Origin: Lysobacteraceae bacterium SCN 69-320
Lineage (GTDB): Bacteria > Pseudomonadota > Gammaproteobacteria > Xanthomonadales > Rhodanobacteraceae
Direction of reading: 5' to 3'
Length of the DNA: 64,000 nucleotides
Assembly (NCBI GenBank): GCA_001725155.1
Contig: MEFP01000012.1
Coordinates: 372,001-436,000, forward strand
Positions 8,135 to 16,201 of the stretch are shown here, piece by piece. Made by a program: the position numbers and the translations under genes. Position 1 is the stretch's first letter; every line of letters begins with the position of its first letter. The notes below the pieces were generated by a model. The model was not told where the DNA came from. It ran no database searches and saw nothing but the letters and a program-made list of their open reading frames with translations.

Positions 8135-10138
8135 TCATCGGCGGTGCCTGCGCGCACCGGCACGCCCGTCGAACTGCCGCCGGATCGCGTCGGCGAGATC
8201 CTGCCGGCGATACGGTTTGGACAGCACCGCGTCATCCATCGTGCCGACCGACGCATCGTGCCCCGACGTCAGCAATACGCAAAGATCCGGCCGGCGCCTT
8301 CTGGCCAGCGCAGCCAGTTCGATGCCCGACAGTCCCGGGCCCAGGGCCACATCGACGAACAGCAGCGCGATCGCCGGTTCCTTCTTCAGCCAGGCCAGCG
8401 CGCCGTCGGCATCGGCGGCGCTGCGCACGACATAGCCCAGGGATTCCAGAAACGCGACGGCTACCGCAAGTACTGCCGTATCGTCCTCGACGACCAACAG
8501 GGTTTCGCCGGCGGCGACGGGCGCCGGGCCGACCGTCAGCCGGGCCTGTTGACCGTCGCCTGCGTCTGCAGCAGCGGAAGGCAAGTAGAGGTCCACGCAC
8601 GTGCCGTAGCCGAGCCGGCTGCTCATCCGCACTTGTCCGCCGCTCTGTCGCACGAAACCGTAGACGGTGCTCAGTCCCAGCCCGTTGCCTCTGCCGCTTT
8701 CCTTGGTGGTGAAAAACGGCTCGAGCGCGCGTGCGAGCACCTCGGGAGCCATGCCGACTCCCGTGTCCTGAACGGACACCTGCAGATATTCACCAGGCTC
8801 CAGTTCGAGCCGCGCCGCGGCGGCGCCCAGGACTATCCCGCATGCGGTGATCGTCAGCCGGCCGCCGCGCGGCATTGCATCGCGTGCGTTGAAACACAGA
8901 TTGAGCAGCGCCGATTCGAGTTGAGGCCCGTCGGCGAAGATCGCCGGCGCGTATGGAAGACAGCTCGCGCCGACACGAATGTTCTCCCTCAACGTCCGCG
9001 ACAGTACCGCGCCGAGGCTCGCCAGCAGATTCCGGGGATCGATGACGCGCGGAGAAAGGCTCTGGCGGCGTGACAGGGTCAGCAGCTTCGCCGTCAATGC
9101 CACGCCGTTGTCCACAGCGTGACGCATCGAGTCCAGCAGTTCGGCCATGGGCGGGGCGAACGAGCCCTGCAGTTCGATGAGCTGCAGATTGCCCGAAAGC
9201 ACGGTGAGCAGATTGTTGAAGTCGTGCGCTACTCCGCCGGTAAGTTGCCCTACGGCCTCCAGCTGCTGCGCATGGGCAAGCCGCTCCTCGGCCTGGCGCC
9301 GCTGCAGGAACGCGGCCAGCAGGTTCGCGACCGATTTCAGACAGTGCACCGCATCGTGCTCGAAATGGTGCAGCCGGGCCGACAGTGCAACGATGACGCC
9401 CACCGTCTGATTCCACTCGAACAGCGGAACGAGAGCCGCGGATCGGAATCCTTCGCTCCAGCCGCTGCGCAGGAGTTTCGGCGGAGTCTCCGCTGCCAGG
9501 TCGCCGAACACCGTGGTCGTCGTGCTCAGCAGAATCGGGTCGAACAGGTCGGCCGTTGCCGCCGATCCGATGGTTTCGGGGAACGCGGCAACGCGGCGTG
9601 CCGGCGGATGTCCCGGCATTGTCGGCCACGACGACAGCACCAGGACGGCCTCGATTCCAAGGGCTTCGGCGATCTTTTCCGGCAGACCTGCCACGATCTC
9701 GGCTTCGCTCCTGGCGATCAGCGCCAACTCGCCGACGTGCGCGACCAGCCTGTCGTGGCGCGCCCGGGCGACCCGCTGCCGCTCGCGTATCGACCCGGAT
9801 ATGTCGCGAACCGAGGCCAGGTAGCGTCGTTGGGACGACGGGTCGACGGGACTCAGCGCAATTTCGACGGGAAAGACGCTGCCGTCGCGGCGGCAGCCCA
9901 GCAGCGGCTGAAATCCGGCCCCCATCGGCCGCACCCGGGGAGCTGCCGCATAGGAAGCGCGGTGCTCGCGATGCCGCTTGCGGGCGTCGTCGGGCAGCAG
10001 ATCGTCGACGCTGGCGCCGGCCAGCCCTCCCGGATAGCCGAGCATCGCATCTGCCTGAGCATTGGATTGAAGAATCCGCCTGGCGTCATCCACGAGAACG
10101 AGCGCGTCGGGAATCAGGTCGAACAGGTGCCCGATCAT
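8135..10138 (-). CDS. PAS-GAF hybrid histidine kinase with C-terminal receiver domain
   Basis: The protein has 667 residues if it starts at the ATG at 10138; the frame is open further upstream but without coding character. Domains in order are a PAS domain (1-120), a GAF domain (about 140-285), HisKA with the phosphorylated His305 in VAHDFNNLL, HATPase with the N box (CFNARDAM), G1 (DTGVGM) and G2 (GNGLGLST), and a receiver domain from about residue 550. The receiver has Asp596 in FVDVALG and Lys in SKPY. There is no membrane segment, so it senses a cytoplasmic signal. No output protein is encoded nearby. It is the only unit of the 5.7-35.2 kb island without an FNR-type box. Confidence 0.85.
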   Translation of the reverse strand: MIGHLFDLIPDALVLVDDARRILQSNAQADAMLGYPGGLAGASVDDLLPDDARKRHREHRASYAAAPRVRPMGAGFQPLLGCRRDGSVFPVEIALSPVDPSSQRRYLASVRDISGSIRERQRVARARHDRLVAHVGELALIARSEAEIVAGLPEKIAEALGIEAVLVLSSWPTMPGHPPARRVAAFPETIGSAATADLFDPILLSTTTTVFGDLAAETPPKLLRSGWSEGFRSAALVPLFEWNQTVGVIVALSARLHHFEHDAVHCLKSVANLLAAFLQRRQAEERLAHAQQLEAVGQLTGGVAHDFNNLLTVLSGNLQLIELQGSFAPPMAELLDSMRHAVDNGVALTAKLLTLSRRQSLSPRVIDPRNLLASLGAVLSRTLRENIRVGASCLPYAPAIFADGPQLESALLNLCFNARDAMPRGGRLTITACGIVLGAAAARLELEPGEYLQVSVQDTGVGMAPEVLARALEPFFTTKESGRGNGLGLSTVYGFVRQSGGQVRMSSRLGYGTCVDLYLPSAAADAGDGQQARLTVGPAPVAAGETLLVVEDDTAVLAVAVAFLESLGYVVRSAADADGALAWLKKEPAIALLFVDVALGPGLSGIELAALARRRRPDLCVLLTSGHDASVGTMDDAVLSKPYRRQDLADAIRRQFDGRAGARRHRR

Positions 10139-10769
10139 ACCGATCACCTCGGTACCAGCAGCGCACAGGCAGAGGAATCGCGATGCATCGTCGCCACTCC
10201 GGATGGAGTCCGGACATTGTATGACGCTACGCCCCCTGTGCCCTATTTTTGTCGGAACCGGCCGCCGCCGTATCGGCGGCGCTGCCTGCCGCATTGCCGG
10301 CGGAAGATCGGCCGGCGCAACGGTCCGTTCTCACCATGCCGCCGATCACCTGCACCGTCTGCCCAGGGGATTCGCGCGGCTGCCGCGCCGGGTTCTACCG
10401 TCACAGACCCATCCGCCTCGGCACTTCCGTCAGCCGCATGCGCGCCAGGCAGACCACGCTGTCGCGGCCGCCGATCCGCGCCGGCAGCCGGCAAGCATCC
10501 TGGTCGTCGACGCCGGGCGGCGCGCCGTCGCCATCGGGCCGCAGCGCGGTCACCGGTGATGCATCCGAGGGCTTCGTAGTCGCCAGACCGCTCTTTCGCG
10601 GCGAACTGCGCCGGGCTGCCGCCGGCCCGCAGCGCGACGCGGCCCTGCGTTTTTTGCAGCGACGCGCCGCCACGGCAGCGAATGCACCGCATCGTGGCGG
10701 CATTGACGCCGGTCAACTCGCCGGGTCGCAAAACGCGCAAGCTGGCATGGTCCGAGCGGGAGATCGACC
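10139..10769. other. Intergenic region of 631 bp
   Basis: The region lies between the kinase start (minus) and the aldolase/phosphatase start (plus). It contains the FNR-type box at 10703-10716. A minus-strand frame ending at 10401 keeps high third-position GC over its last 50 codons (ending in RLTEVPRRMGL). It could be a small or decayed gene, but it has no good start and I do not annotate it. Confidence 0.45.
10703..10716 (+). promoter_or_regulatory. FNR/ANR-type box TTGACGCCGGTCAA (FBP aldolase/phosphatase operon)
   Basis: Perfect half-sites TTGAC and GTCAA, centred 60.5 bases before the ATG at 10770. Confidence 0.72.
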
Positions 10770-11888
10770 ATGGAAAAACTGACTCTCAGCGTCATCAAAG
10801 CCGACGTGGGCTCCATCGGCGGTCATCTGCGTCCTTCGCACGCGATGCTCGAGCGCGTGCGCAATCGCGCCGCCGCCTGCAAGGGTTCGCTGCTGATCGA
10901 CGCGTATGTCGGCAGCACCGGCGACGATATCGCGCTGCTGATGACGCACCGCCATGGCCGCGGCAATTCCGATGTGCATGCGTTTGCCTGGAATGCATTC
11001 GTGGAAGCCACCAGCATCGCCCGGGAACAGGGGCTCTACGGCGCAGGCCAGGATCTGCTGAAGGATGCGTTCTCCGGCAACGTCCGCGGTCTGGGACCGG
11101 CAGTGGCCGAGCTGGAGATCGAGGAACGGCCCGCCGAACCGTTCCTGTTCTTCGCTGCCGACAAGACCGATCCGGGCGCATTCAACCTGCCCCTCTACCT
11201 GGCGTTCGCCGACCCCATGAACACGCCGGGCCTGATGCTTTCGCCGGAACTCAGCCGCGGGTTCCGCTTCGTGATCATGGATGTCGCCCACACCGGGCAG
11301 GACCGCGTGATCGAGCTCCAGGCGCCCGCGCAGCTGCACGAGATCGCCGCATTGCTGCGCGATCCGGAACGCTATGTGGTCGAGTCCGTCATCTCGGTCG
11401 CCACCGGCGAACAGGCCGTCGCCGCCTGCACCACGAGACTGCACAACATCGCCGGCAAGTACACCGGCAAGGACGATCCGGTGATGCTCGTACGCGTACA
11501 GAAGAACTTTCCCGCCACCGGCGAAGTCCTCGCGCCCTATGCGCTGGCACCGTTGGTCGGCGGCGGCATGCGCGGCTCCCACCACATGCCGCTCATGCCG
11601 GTGCCGCTGGAATGCGGCGTGAGCTACTTCGACGGCCCGCCCATCGTCAGCTGTGCCGCATTCTGCGTCCACGACGGCAGGCTGACCGAACCCCAGGACG
11701 TCTTCGCCCATCCGTTCTGGAATCGCATCCGCGATCGTGTCACCGACAAGGCAGTGGATCTGCGCAGGCAGGGTTTCTTCGGCGCAGCGATGCTGCCGAT
11801 GGCGGAGCCGGAATACACCGGCATCACGACTATTCTCGACCGCCTCCAGCCCTCGTTCACGCTGCGGCCCGGTCCGGCCTCGCACTGA
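10770..11888 (+). CDS. Bifunctional fructose-1,6-bisphosphate aldolase/phosphatase
   Basis: This 372-residue protein belongs to the type V, archaeal-type FBPases, which both condense glyceraldehyde-3-phosphate with dihydroxyacetone phosphate and dephosphorylate the product. They therefore drive gluconeogenesis one way. The Schiff-base and catalytic pair is seen in AGKYTGKDDP, with Tyr231 and Lys234 in the same spacing as the Sulfolobus enzyme (Tyr229/Lys232). Metal-binding acidic and His residues are seen in IKADVGSIGGH, STGDDIAL and THRHG. The ribosome site GGGAGA precedes the ATG. It is the first gene of a two-gene unit with the SDH protease and sits behind an FNR-type box. The enzyme is typical of archaea and deep-branching or anaerobic bacteria, so its presence in a low-oxygen regulon makes sense. 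Confidence 0.9.
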   Translation: MEKLTLSVIKADVGSIGGHLRPSHAMLERVRNRAAACKGSLLIDAYVGSTGDDIALLMTHRHGRGNSDVHAFAWNAFVEATSIAREQGLYGAGQDLLKDAFSGNVRGLGPAVAELEIEERPAEPFLFFAADKTDPGAFNLPLYLAFADPMNTPGLMLSPELSRGFRFVIMDVAHTGQDRVIELQAPAQLHEIAALLRDPERYVVESVISVATGEQAVAACTTRLHNIAGKYTGKDDPVMLVRVQKNFPATGEVLAPYALAPLVGGGMRGSHHMPLMPVPLECGVSYFDGPPIVSCAAFCVHDGRLTEPQDVFAHPFWNRIRDRVTDKAVDLRRQGFFGAAMLPMAEPEYTGITTILDRLQPSFTLRPGPASH

Positions 11889-11904
11889 CCCGCGGGAGCG
11901 CGCC

Positions 11905-12780
11905 ATGCCCGACTGGTTCGGCACGGATCTGCTGTGGTGGCTGCTTTTCGCGTCGATGCTGCAGCCGCTGCTCATGCGCCGCCTGCTGACGAACGCGAGG
12001 GGCCGGCTGCGCAAGCAGGTCGAGTCGCAACGCGGCAGCCGTGTGATCTTGCTGGTACACCGCCAGGAAACGATGAGCTTCTTCGGTGTGCCGCTCATGC
12101 GCTACATCGACGTCGAGGATTCCGAGCAGATCATCCGGGCCATCCTCGAAACCGAACCGGACCGCCCCATCGACATCGTGCTGCATACGCCCGGCGGTGT
12201 GGCGCTCGCGGCGCTGCAGATCGCCCGCGCGCTGTGCCGCCACCGCGGCACGGTGACGGCGTTCGTGCCGCACTACGCGATGTCGGGAGGAACACTGATC
12301 GCGCTGGCCGCCGACCGCATCGTGATGTGCCAGCACGCCGTGCTCGGTCCGGTCGATCCACTGCTGGACGGCTATCCGGCCGCGTCGATCCGGCGGGCCG
12401 TCGCCCGGAAGGATGACAAGGACGTCGACGATGAAACCCTGATCCTCGACGACCAGGCAGGCATGGCGCTGGATCAGGCGCGCCGCGCAGTGTCCTCGCT
12501 GCTGGCGGGCCGGCTGCGCGAAGATCTGATCGAACACATCGCCTCTTCGCTGTCTGAAGGACAGTGGACGCACGACTATCCGATCACTTCCGACGAAGCG
12601 GCCGCCCTCGGTCTGCCGGTGGACACGGCGATGCCCGACGAGATCATGAAAATGATCAGTCTCTATCCGGCGCCCAAGGGGCGCCTGCCCAGCGTCGAGT
12701 ATGGGCGCAGTTCCGGCGGGCGCGAGAGCAGGCATCCGGTAGCGCCGGCGGACAGCCCGCCGCCGGGCCAGCGCGGCTAG
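11905..12780 (+). CDS. SDH-family ClpP-fold serine protease, membrane-anchored
   Basis: The protein has 291 residues. An N-terminal hydrophobic segment (LLWWLLFASMLQPLLMRRLL) suggests a membrane anchor or stop-transfer. The rest is the serine dehydrogenase proteinase (SDH_sah) branch of the ClpP/crotonase fold. It has the oxyanion-type loop HTPGGVALAALQIARAL, the nucleophile Ser in HYAMSGGTLIALAADRIVM and the segment LGPVDPLL. The name comes from a serine dehydratase-like activity reported for family members, but proteolysis of membrane or damaged proteins is the likely role. It is 16 bases behind the aldolase/phosphatase stop and surely co-transcribed. It is convergent with the UbiB-like gene. 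Confidence 0.8.
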   Translation: MPDWFGTDLLWWLLFASMLQPLLMRRLLTNARGRLRKQVESQRGSRVILLVHRQETMSFFGVPLMRYIDVEDSEQIIRAILETEPDRPIDIVLHTPGGVALAALQIARALCRHRGTVTAFVPHYAMSGGTLIALAADRIVMCQHAVLGPVDPLLDGYPAASIRRAVARKDDKDVDDETLILDDQAGMALDQARRAVSSLLAGRLREDLIEHIASSLSEGQWTHDYPITSDEAAALGLPVDTAMPDEIMKMISLYPAPKGRLPSVEYGRSSGGRESRHPVAPADSPPPGQRG

Positions 12781-12905
12781 ATGCGCGCACCATGCGCCAG
12801 GCGCCGCGTGCTGCCGGATCGGATCACGCAGCAGGTTCGCGCCGGCTCGCAATGAACGCGGCCGGGAGTTGCAGCGATCCGGCGGGCAGGCCCGACGCCG
12901 CCGGC

Positions 12906-14585
12906 TCAGCGCCCGCCGCCGCTGCGGAAGATGGCCCACAGCAGCCATACGCCCGCGAGCGACGCGCCGACGAATCCGAGCAGGCCGAAGAACGGCAGGC
13001 CGAGCAAGGTCGGTCCGCCGGCGACGGTCATCGTGATCGAGGAACCGACGATGAGGGCGGCGATCACGAGACTGCCGGCCAGGCGGTTGGCCGAATGGCT
13101 CACGTCGCGACTGAAATCGCGCAGCTCCTCGACCTGCAGGCGCACTCCGGTCTTGCCGGCCTGCAAGGTCCGCAGCAGTCGGCGCAGCTCATGCGGCACG
13201 CTCACGAGCAGCGCGGAGACATCGGCCAGCGCGTTCAGGCCGCGCCGCGCCAGCGCCGCGGGACGGTACTGCTCGATCATCGCGCGGCGCAGGAACGGCC
13301 GCGCCTGGGTTGCCATGTCGAAAGCCGGATCGAGGCGGCGGCCCAGTCCGTCCAGGGTCAGGCAGACCTTGATCAGCAGCGCCAGATCGGCCGGCAGCGC
13401 GAGGCTGTGCTGGCGCAGCAGCACGGTCACGTCCAGCAGCATGCGGGCGAGGTCCAGCTGCGCCAGGGGCACGCTGTGGTAGCGGTCGATGAACGCGTCG
13501 ACGTCGGTCGCGAGTTCCGCACCATCGACGGCGGCCTCGCCGGCCCAGTCGAGCAGCACGGCGCAGACGCGTTCGGCGTCGCGCTCCACGAGTCCGAACA
13601 GCAGCTGCACCACTTCGCCGCGGCGCGCCGGCGACAGGCGCCCGACCATGCCGAAATCGATCAGCGCGATGCGCGAATCGGGCAGCGCGAAGACATTGCC
13701 CGGATGCGGATCGGCGTGGAAGAAGCCGTCGCGCAGCATCATCTTCAGCACGAGCTGCGCGCCCGTGCGCGCGATCGCGACGCGGTCGACGCCGGACCGG
13801 TCGAGGCTGTCCAGGTCGGCCAGCGGGATTCCGTCGACATAGTCCTGCACGTTCATGCGTTCGTTGGTGCACGGCCAGTACACCGCCGGCACGAGCATCC
13901 GCGCATCGGCGGAAAAACTCGCCGCGATGCGCTCGGCGTTGCGGCATTCGGCCGCCAGGTCGAGCTCCTGCAGCAGCGACTGGCGGAACTGGCGCACCAT
14001 GCCGACCGGATGGAAACGCCGCAGACCCGGAAAGCGCGCTTCCATCCGGCGTGCCGCGAACTGCAGCAGCCGCAGGTCCGCCTCTACCAGCGGACGTATG
14101 CCCGGGCGGCGCACCTTGATCACGACCTCGCGTCCGTCCGGCAGCCGCGCACGATGCACCTGGGCGATCGACGCGGCCGCCAGAGGCGCGGGATCAATGC
14201 TCAGGAACGCCACCTCGGCCGCCTTTCCCAGGGACTCTTCCATTTCACGCCGCAGCGCCTCGAACGGTACCGGCGGCACGGCGTTCTGCAGGCGGCTGAA
14301 CTCGTCTATCCATTCCGGCGGGAACAGGTCCACGCGCGTCGCCAGCAGTTGGCCGAGCTTGACGAAGCACGGCCCCATCTCTTCGAGTGCATGCCGCACG
14401 CGCACCGGCGCGGGCTCGGATATCCAGTGCTCCAGCCGCTCCACCGGCAGCGTGCCGTCGACGCGGTGCAGCGCGCGTGCGATGCCCAGCCGGCGCAGCA
14501 GGTCGCCGAAACCGTGGCGCACGAGGATGCCCGCCAGGGTCTGCACGCGGGCAGTGTCGTAACTGGCGATCAGGGTGTCCCACAT
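12906..14585 (-). CDS. UbiB/ABC1/AarF-family atypical kinase
   Basis: This 559-residue protein has the family hallmarks. These are the KxGQ motif in CFVKLGQLLATR, the Ala-rich loop AAASIAQVHRA replacing the usual Gly-rich loop, and the Lys in VVIKVRRPG. The catalytic DGFFHADPHPGN and the metal-binding LIDFGMVG follow. Two hydrophobic helices close the C terminus (about residues 505-550), as in UbiB. Family members support ubiquinone synthesis or lipid handling through ATPase activity. It lies 162 bases behind the phosphoribosyltransferase-hydrolase gene on the same strand, so it may be expressed from the shared FNR-type box. A role in quinone adjustment at low oxygen is inference. Confidence 0.85.
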   Translation of the reverse strand: MWDTLIASYDTARVQTLAGILVRHGFGDLLRRLGIARALHRVDGTLPVERLEHWISEPAPVRVRHALEEMGPCFVKLGQLLATRVDLFPPEWIDEFSRLQNAVPPVPFEALRREMEESLGKAAEVAFLSIDPAPLAAASIAQVHRARLPDGREVVIKVRRPGIRPLVEADLRLLQFAARRMEARFPGLRRFHPVGMVRQFRQSLLQELDLAAECRNAERIAASFSADARMLVPAVYWPCTNERMNVQDYVDGIPLADLDSLDRSGVDRVAIARTGAQLVLKMMLRDGFFHADPHPGNVFALPDSRIALIDFGMVGRLSPARRGEVVQLLFGLVERDAERVCAVLLDWAGEAAVDGAELATDVDAFIDRYHSVPLAQLDLARMLLDVTVLLRQHSLALPADLALLIKVCLTLDGLGRRLDPAFDMATQARPFLRRAMIEQYRPAALARRGLNALADVSALLVSVPHELRRLLRTLQAGKTGVRLQVEELRDFSRDVSHSANRLAGSLVIAALIVGSSITMTVAGGPTLLGLPFFGLLGFVGASLAGVWLLWAIFRSGGGR

Positions 14586-14747
14586 CGGTCCCGCGGCTCC
14601 GTCGTTGTCGTCGTCATCGGTCGGCGTCGCCGGCGAGTCTCGGCTTTCGTCCCCGGGCGATCAATGGCTGCCCCCGTCGCGACACCGCGTGCGGTGCGCC
14701 GCGGCGCCCCTTTCGGGGTTGCGGCGACACGTCGGTCGACAGTCGTC

Positions 14748-16073
14748 TCAAGGCGCCGCGTGCGGAACGCCGGGGCCGCTGCCGGCGAGGCTGAGCCGGC
14801 GCCGGAACCAGTCCGCCGCGAGCGCCGCCATCGCTTCGAGCGTGCCGGGCTCCTCGAACAGATGGCCGGCGCCCGGGACGATCTGCAGCTCGGCGCTGGC
14901 GCTCATGCCGCGGCGCGCCGCCTGATTGAGCGCAAGGACCTCGCGGTCCGCGCTGCCGACGATCAGCAGCACCGGGCAACGGACGCGCTGCAGCATTTCG
15001 CCGCCGGCCAGATCCACACGTCCGCCGCGCGATACGACCGCGGCGATCGCGTCGGGGCGCGCGGCCGCAACGCACAGCGCGGCAGCCGCGCCGGTGCTCG
15101 CGCCGAACAGACCCAGTGGAAGGCCGCGGCAGCGCGGATGGCTGCTAGTCCAGGCCGTCGCCGCTTCGAGCCGCTCGGCGAGCCTATCGATATCGAACCG
15201 CGCCGCGCGCACGGCGTCTTCCTGGGGCGTCAGCAGGTCGAACAGCAACGTGGCGACATTCCGGCGCACGAGGGCGTCGGCGACGACGCGGTTGCGCGCG
15301 CTGTGGCGGCTGCTGCCGCTGCCGTGCGCAAAAATCACCAGGCCGACGGCCGCATCCGGAATCGTCAGCACGCCTTCGAGCGTCTGCGATCCTGCAGGAA
15401 TGCGCACGAGCTGGCTTGGAGCCTGCTCCCGCTGCGGCACCGGCGATCCCTGCAGCGCCGCCGTGACCTCCTCGTCGGTCACTTCGGGAAAGTGCCGGTA
15501 GCAGAGACTGACGGCGCGGAACGGACGCGGCGCAGCCAGGCAGACGACTTCGTCGGCAACCCGCCTGATGCGCACCAGACTGTCCGCAGCCGCGACCGGC
15601 ACGGCGCAGACGAGCCGCGCGGGATGCTGTACGCGCACGGCCCGTAGCGCCGCCTCCATCGTCGAACCCGTGGCAAGCCCGTCGTCGACCACGATGACCG
15701 TGCGGCCCGCCAGACTGTGCACGCTCCCGCCGCCGTGACGTGCGCGGCGCTCGCGCATGAGCGCCATCTGAGCGCGCGCCTCGGCATGAATGTAGGCCTG
15801 ATCGGCTCCGGTCCACTCGAAGTCGTCATTGAGCAGGATGGATCCGCGCTCATCCACCGCGCCGATCGCATACTCGGGATTCCCGGGCGCGCCGAGCTTG
15901 CGCACGAGGACCATGTCGAGCTCGCCCTCCAGCGCGTCGGCAATGATCCGCGCCAGTGGAATGCCGCCGCGCGGAATGCCGAGCACGACCGGCCGTGACC
16001 CGCGATGCGGCGCGAGCGCATCGGCCAGCGCATGCGCAGCCTGAGTGCGATCCTGGAAAGGCAGTCCGGTCAT
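14748..16073 (-). CDS. Phosphoribosyltransferase fused to dienelactone-hydrolase-like domain
   Basis: The protein has 441 residues and two domains. Residues 1-210 form a type I phosphoribosyltransferase with the PRPP loop VIVVDDGLATGST at 126-138. Residues from about 220 form an alpha/beta hydrolase with the nucleophile Ser326 in FGASTG, a possible acid in IVGSAD and His in GAGHLFE. The ATG at 16073 is chosen because it starts the PRTase homology. The same domain pair exists in Mycobacterium tuberculosis Rv0571c, a DosR dormancy-regulon member; its substrate is unknown. It is divergent from the erythromycin-esterase-family gene and shares one FNR-type box with it. Both domains appear intact. 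Confidence 0.88.
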   Translation of the reverse strand: MTGLPFQDRTQAAHALADALAPHRGSRPVVLGIPRGGIPLARIIADALEGELDMVLVRKLGAPGNPEYAIGAVDERGSILLNDDFEWTGADQAYIHAEARAQMALMRERRARHGGGSVHSLAGRTVIVVDDGLATGSTMEAALRAVRVQHPARLVCAVPVAAADSLVRIRRVADEVVCLAAPRPFRAVSLCYRHFPEVTDEEVTAALQGSPVPQREQAPSQLVRIPAGSQTLEGVLTIPDAAVGLVIFAHGSGSSRHSARNRVVADALVRRNVATLLFDLLTPQEDAVRAARFDIDRLAERLEAATAWTSSHPRCRGLPLGLFGASTGAAAALCVAAARPDAIAAVVSRGGRVDLAGGEMLQRVRCPVLLIVGSADREVLALNQAARRGMSASAELQIVPGAGHLFEEPGTLEAMAALAADWFRRRLSLAGSGPGVPHAAP

Positions 16074-16128
16074 GACGCTCGTCTCCCGATCCGATGGCGC
16101 CACCGTGCCTTGCCGGCCGACGCGCGTG

Positions 16129-16142
16129 TTGACCTGGGTCAA
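16129..16142. promoter_or_regulatory. Bidirectional FNR/ANR-type box TTGACCTGGGTCAA
   Basis: One perfect palindrome sits midway between divergent genes. Its centre is 62.5 bases from the PRTase-hydrolase start and 66.5 bases from the erythromycin-esterase-family start, which fits class II activation in both directions. It is identical in all 14 bases to the box at 5683. Confidence 0.75.
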
Positions 16143-16201
16143 CATCGGCGCCGTCGGGCGCGCGATGCTTGCCGCAGCCTCGTCAGGAGGAGCCGTTTCG
16201 C

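Noticed and set aside
10401-10703. Minus-strand frame of about 100 codons with coding-like base use at its end
   Set aside because: No ribosome site, no family match, and the N-terminal half looks random. It is noted only in the gap description.
12564-15647. A 1027-codon plus-strand frame opposite the UbiB-like and PRTase-hydrolase genes
   Set aside because: It is antisense to two proteins with intact family motifs, and its own product is Gln/Arg/His-rich without domains.
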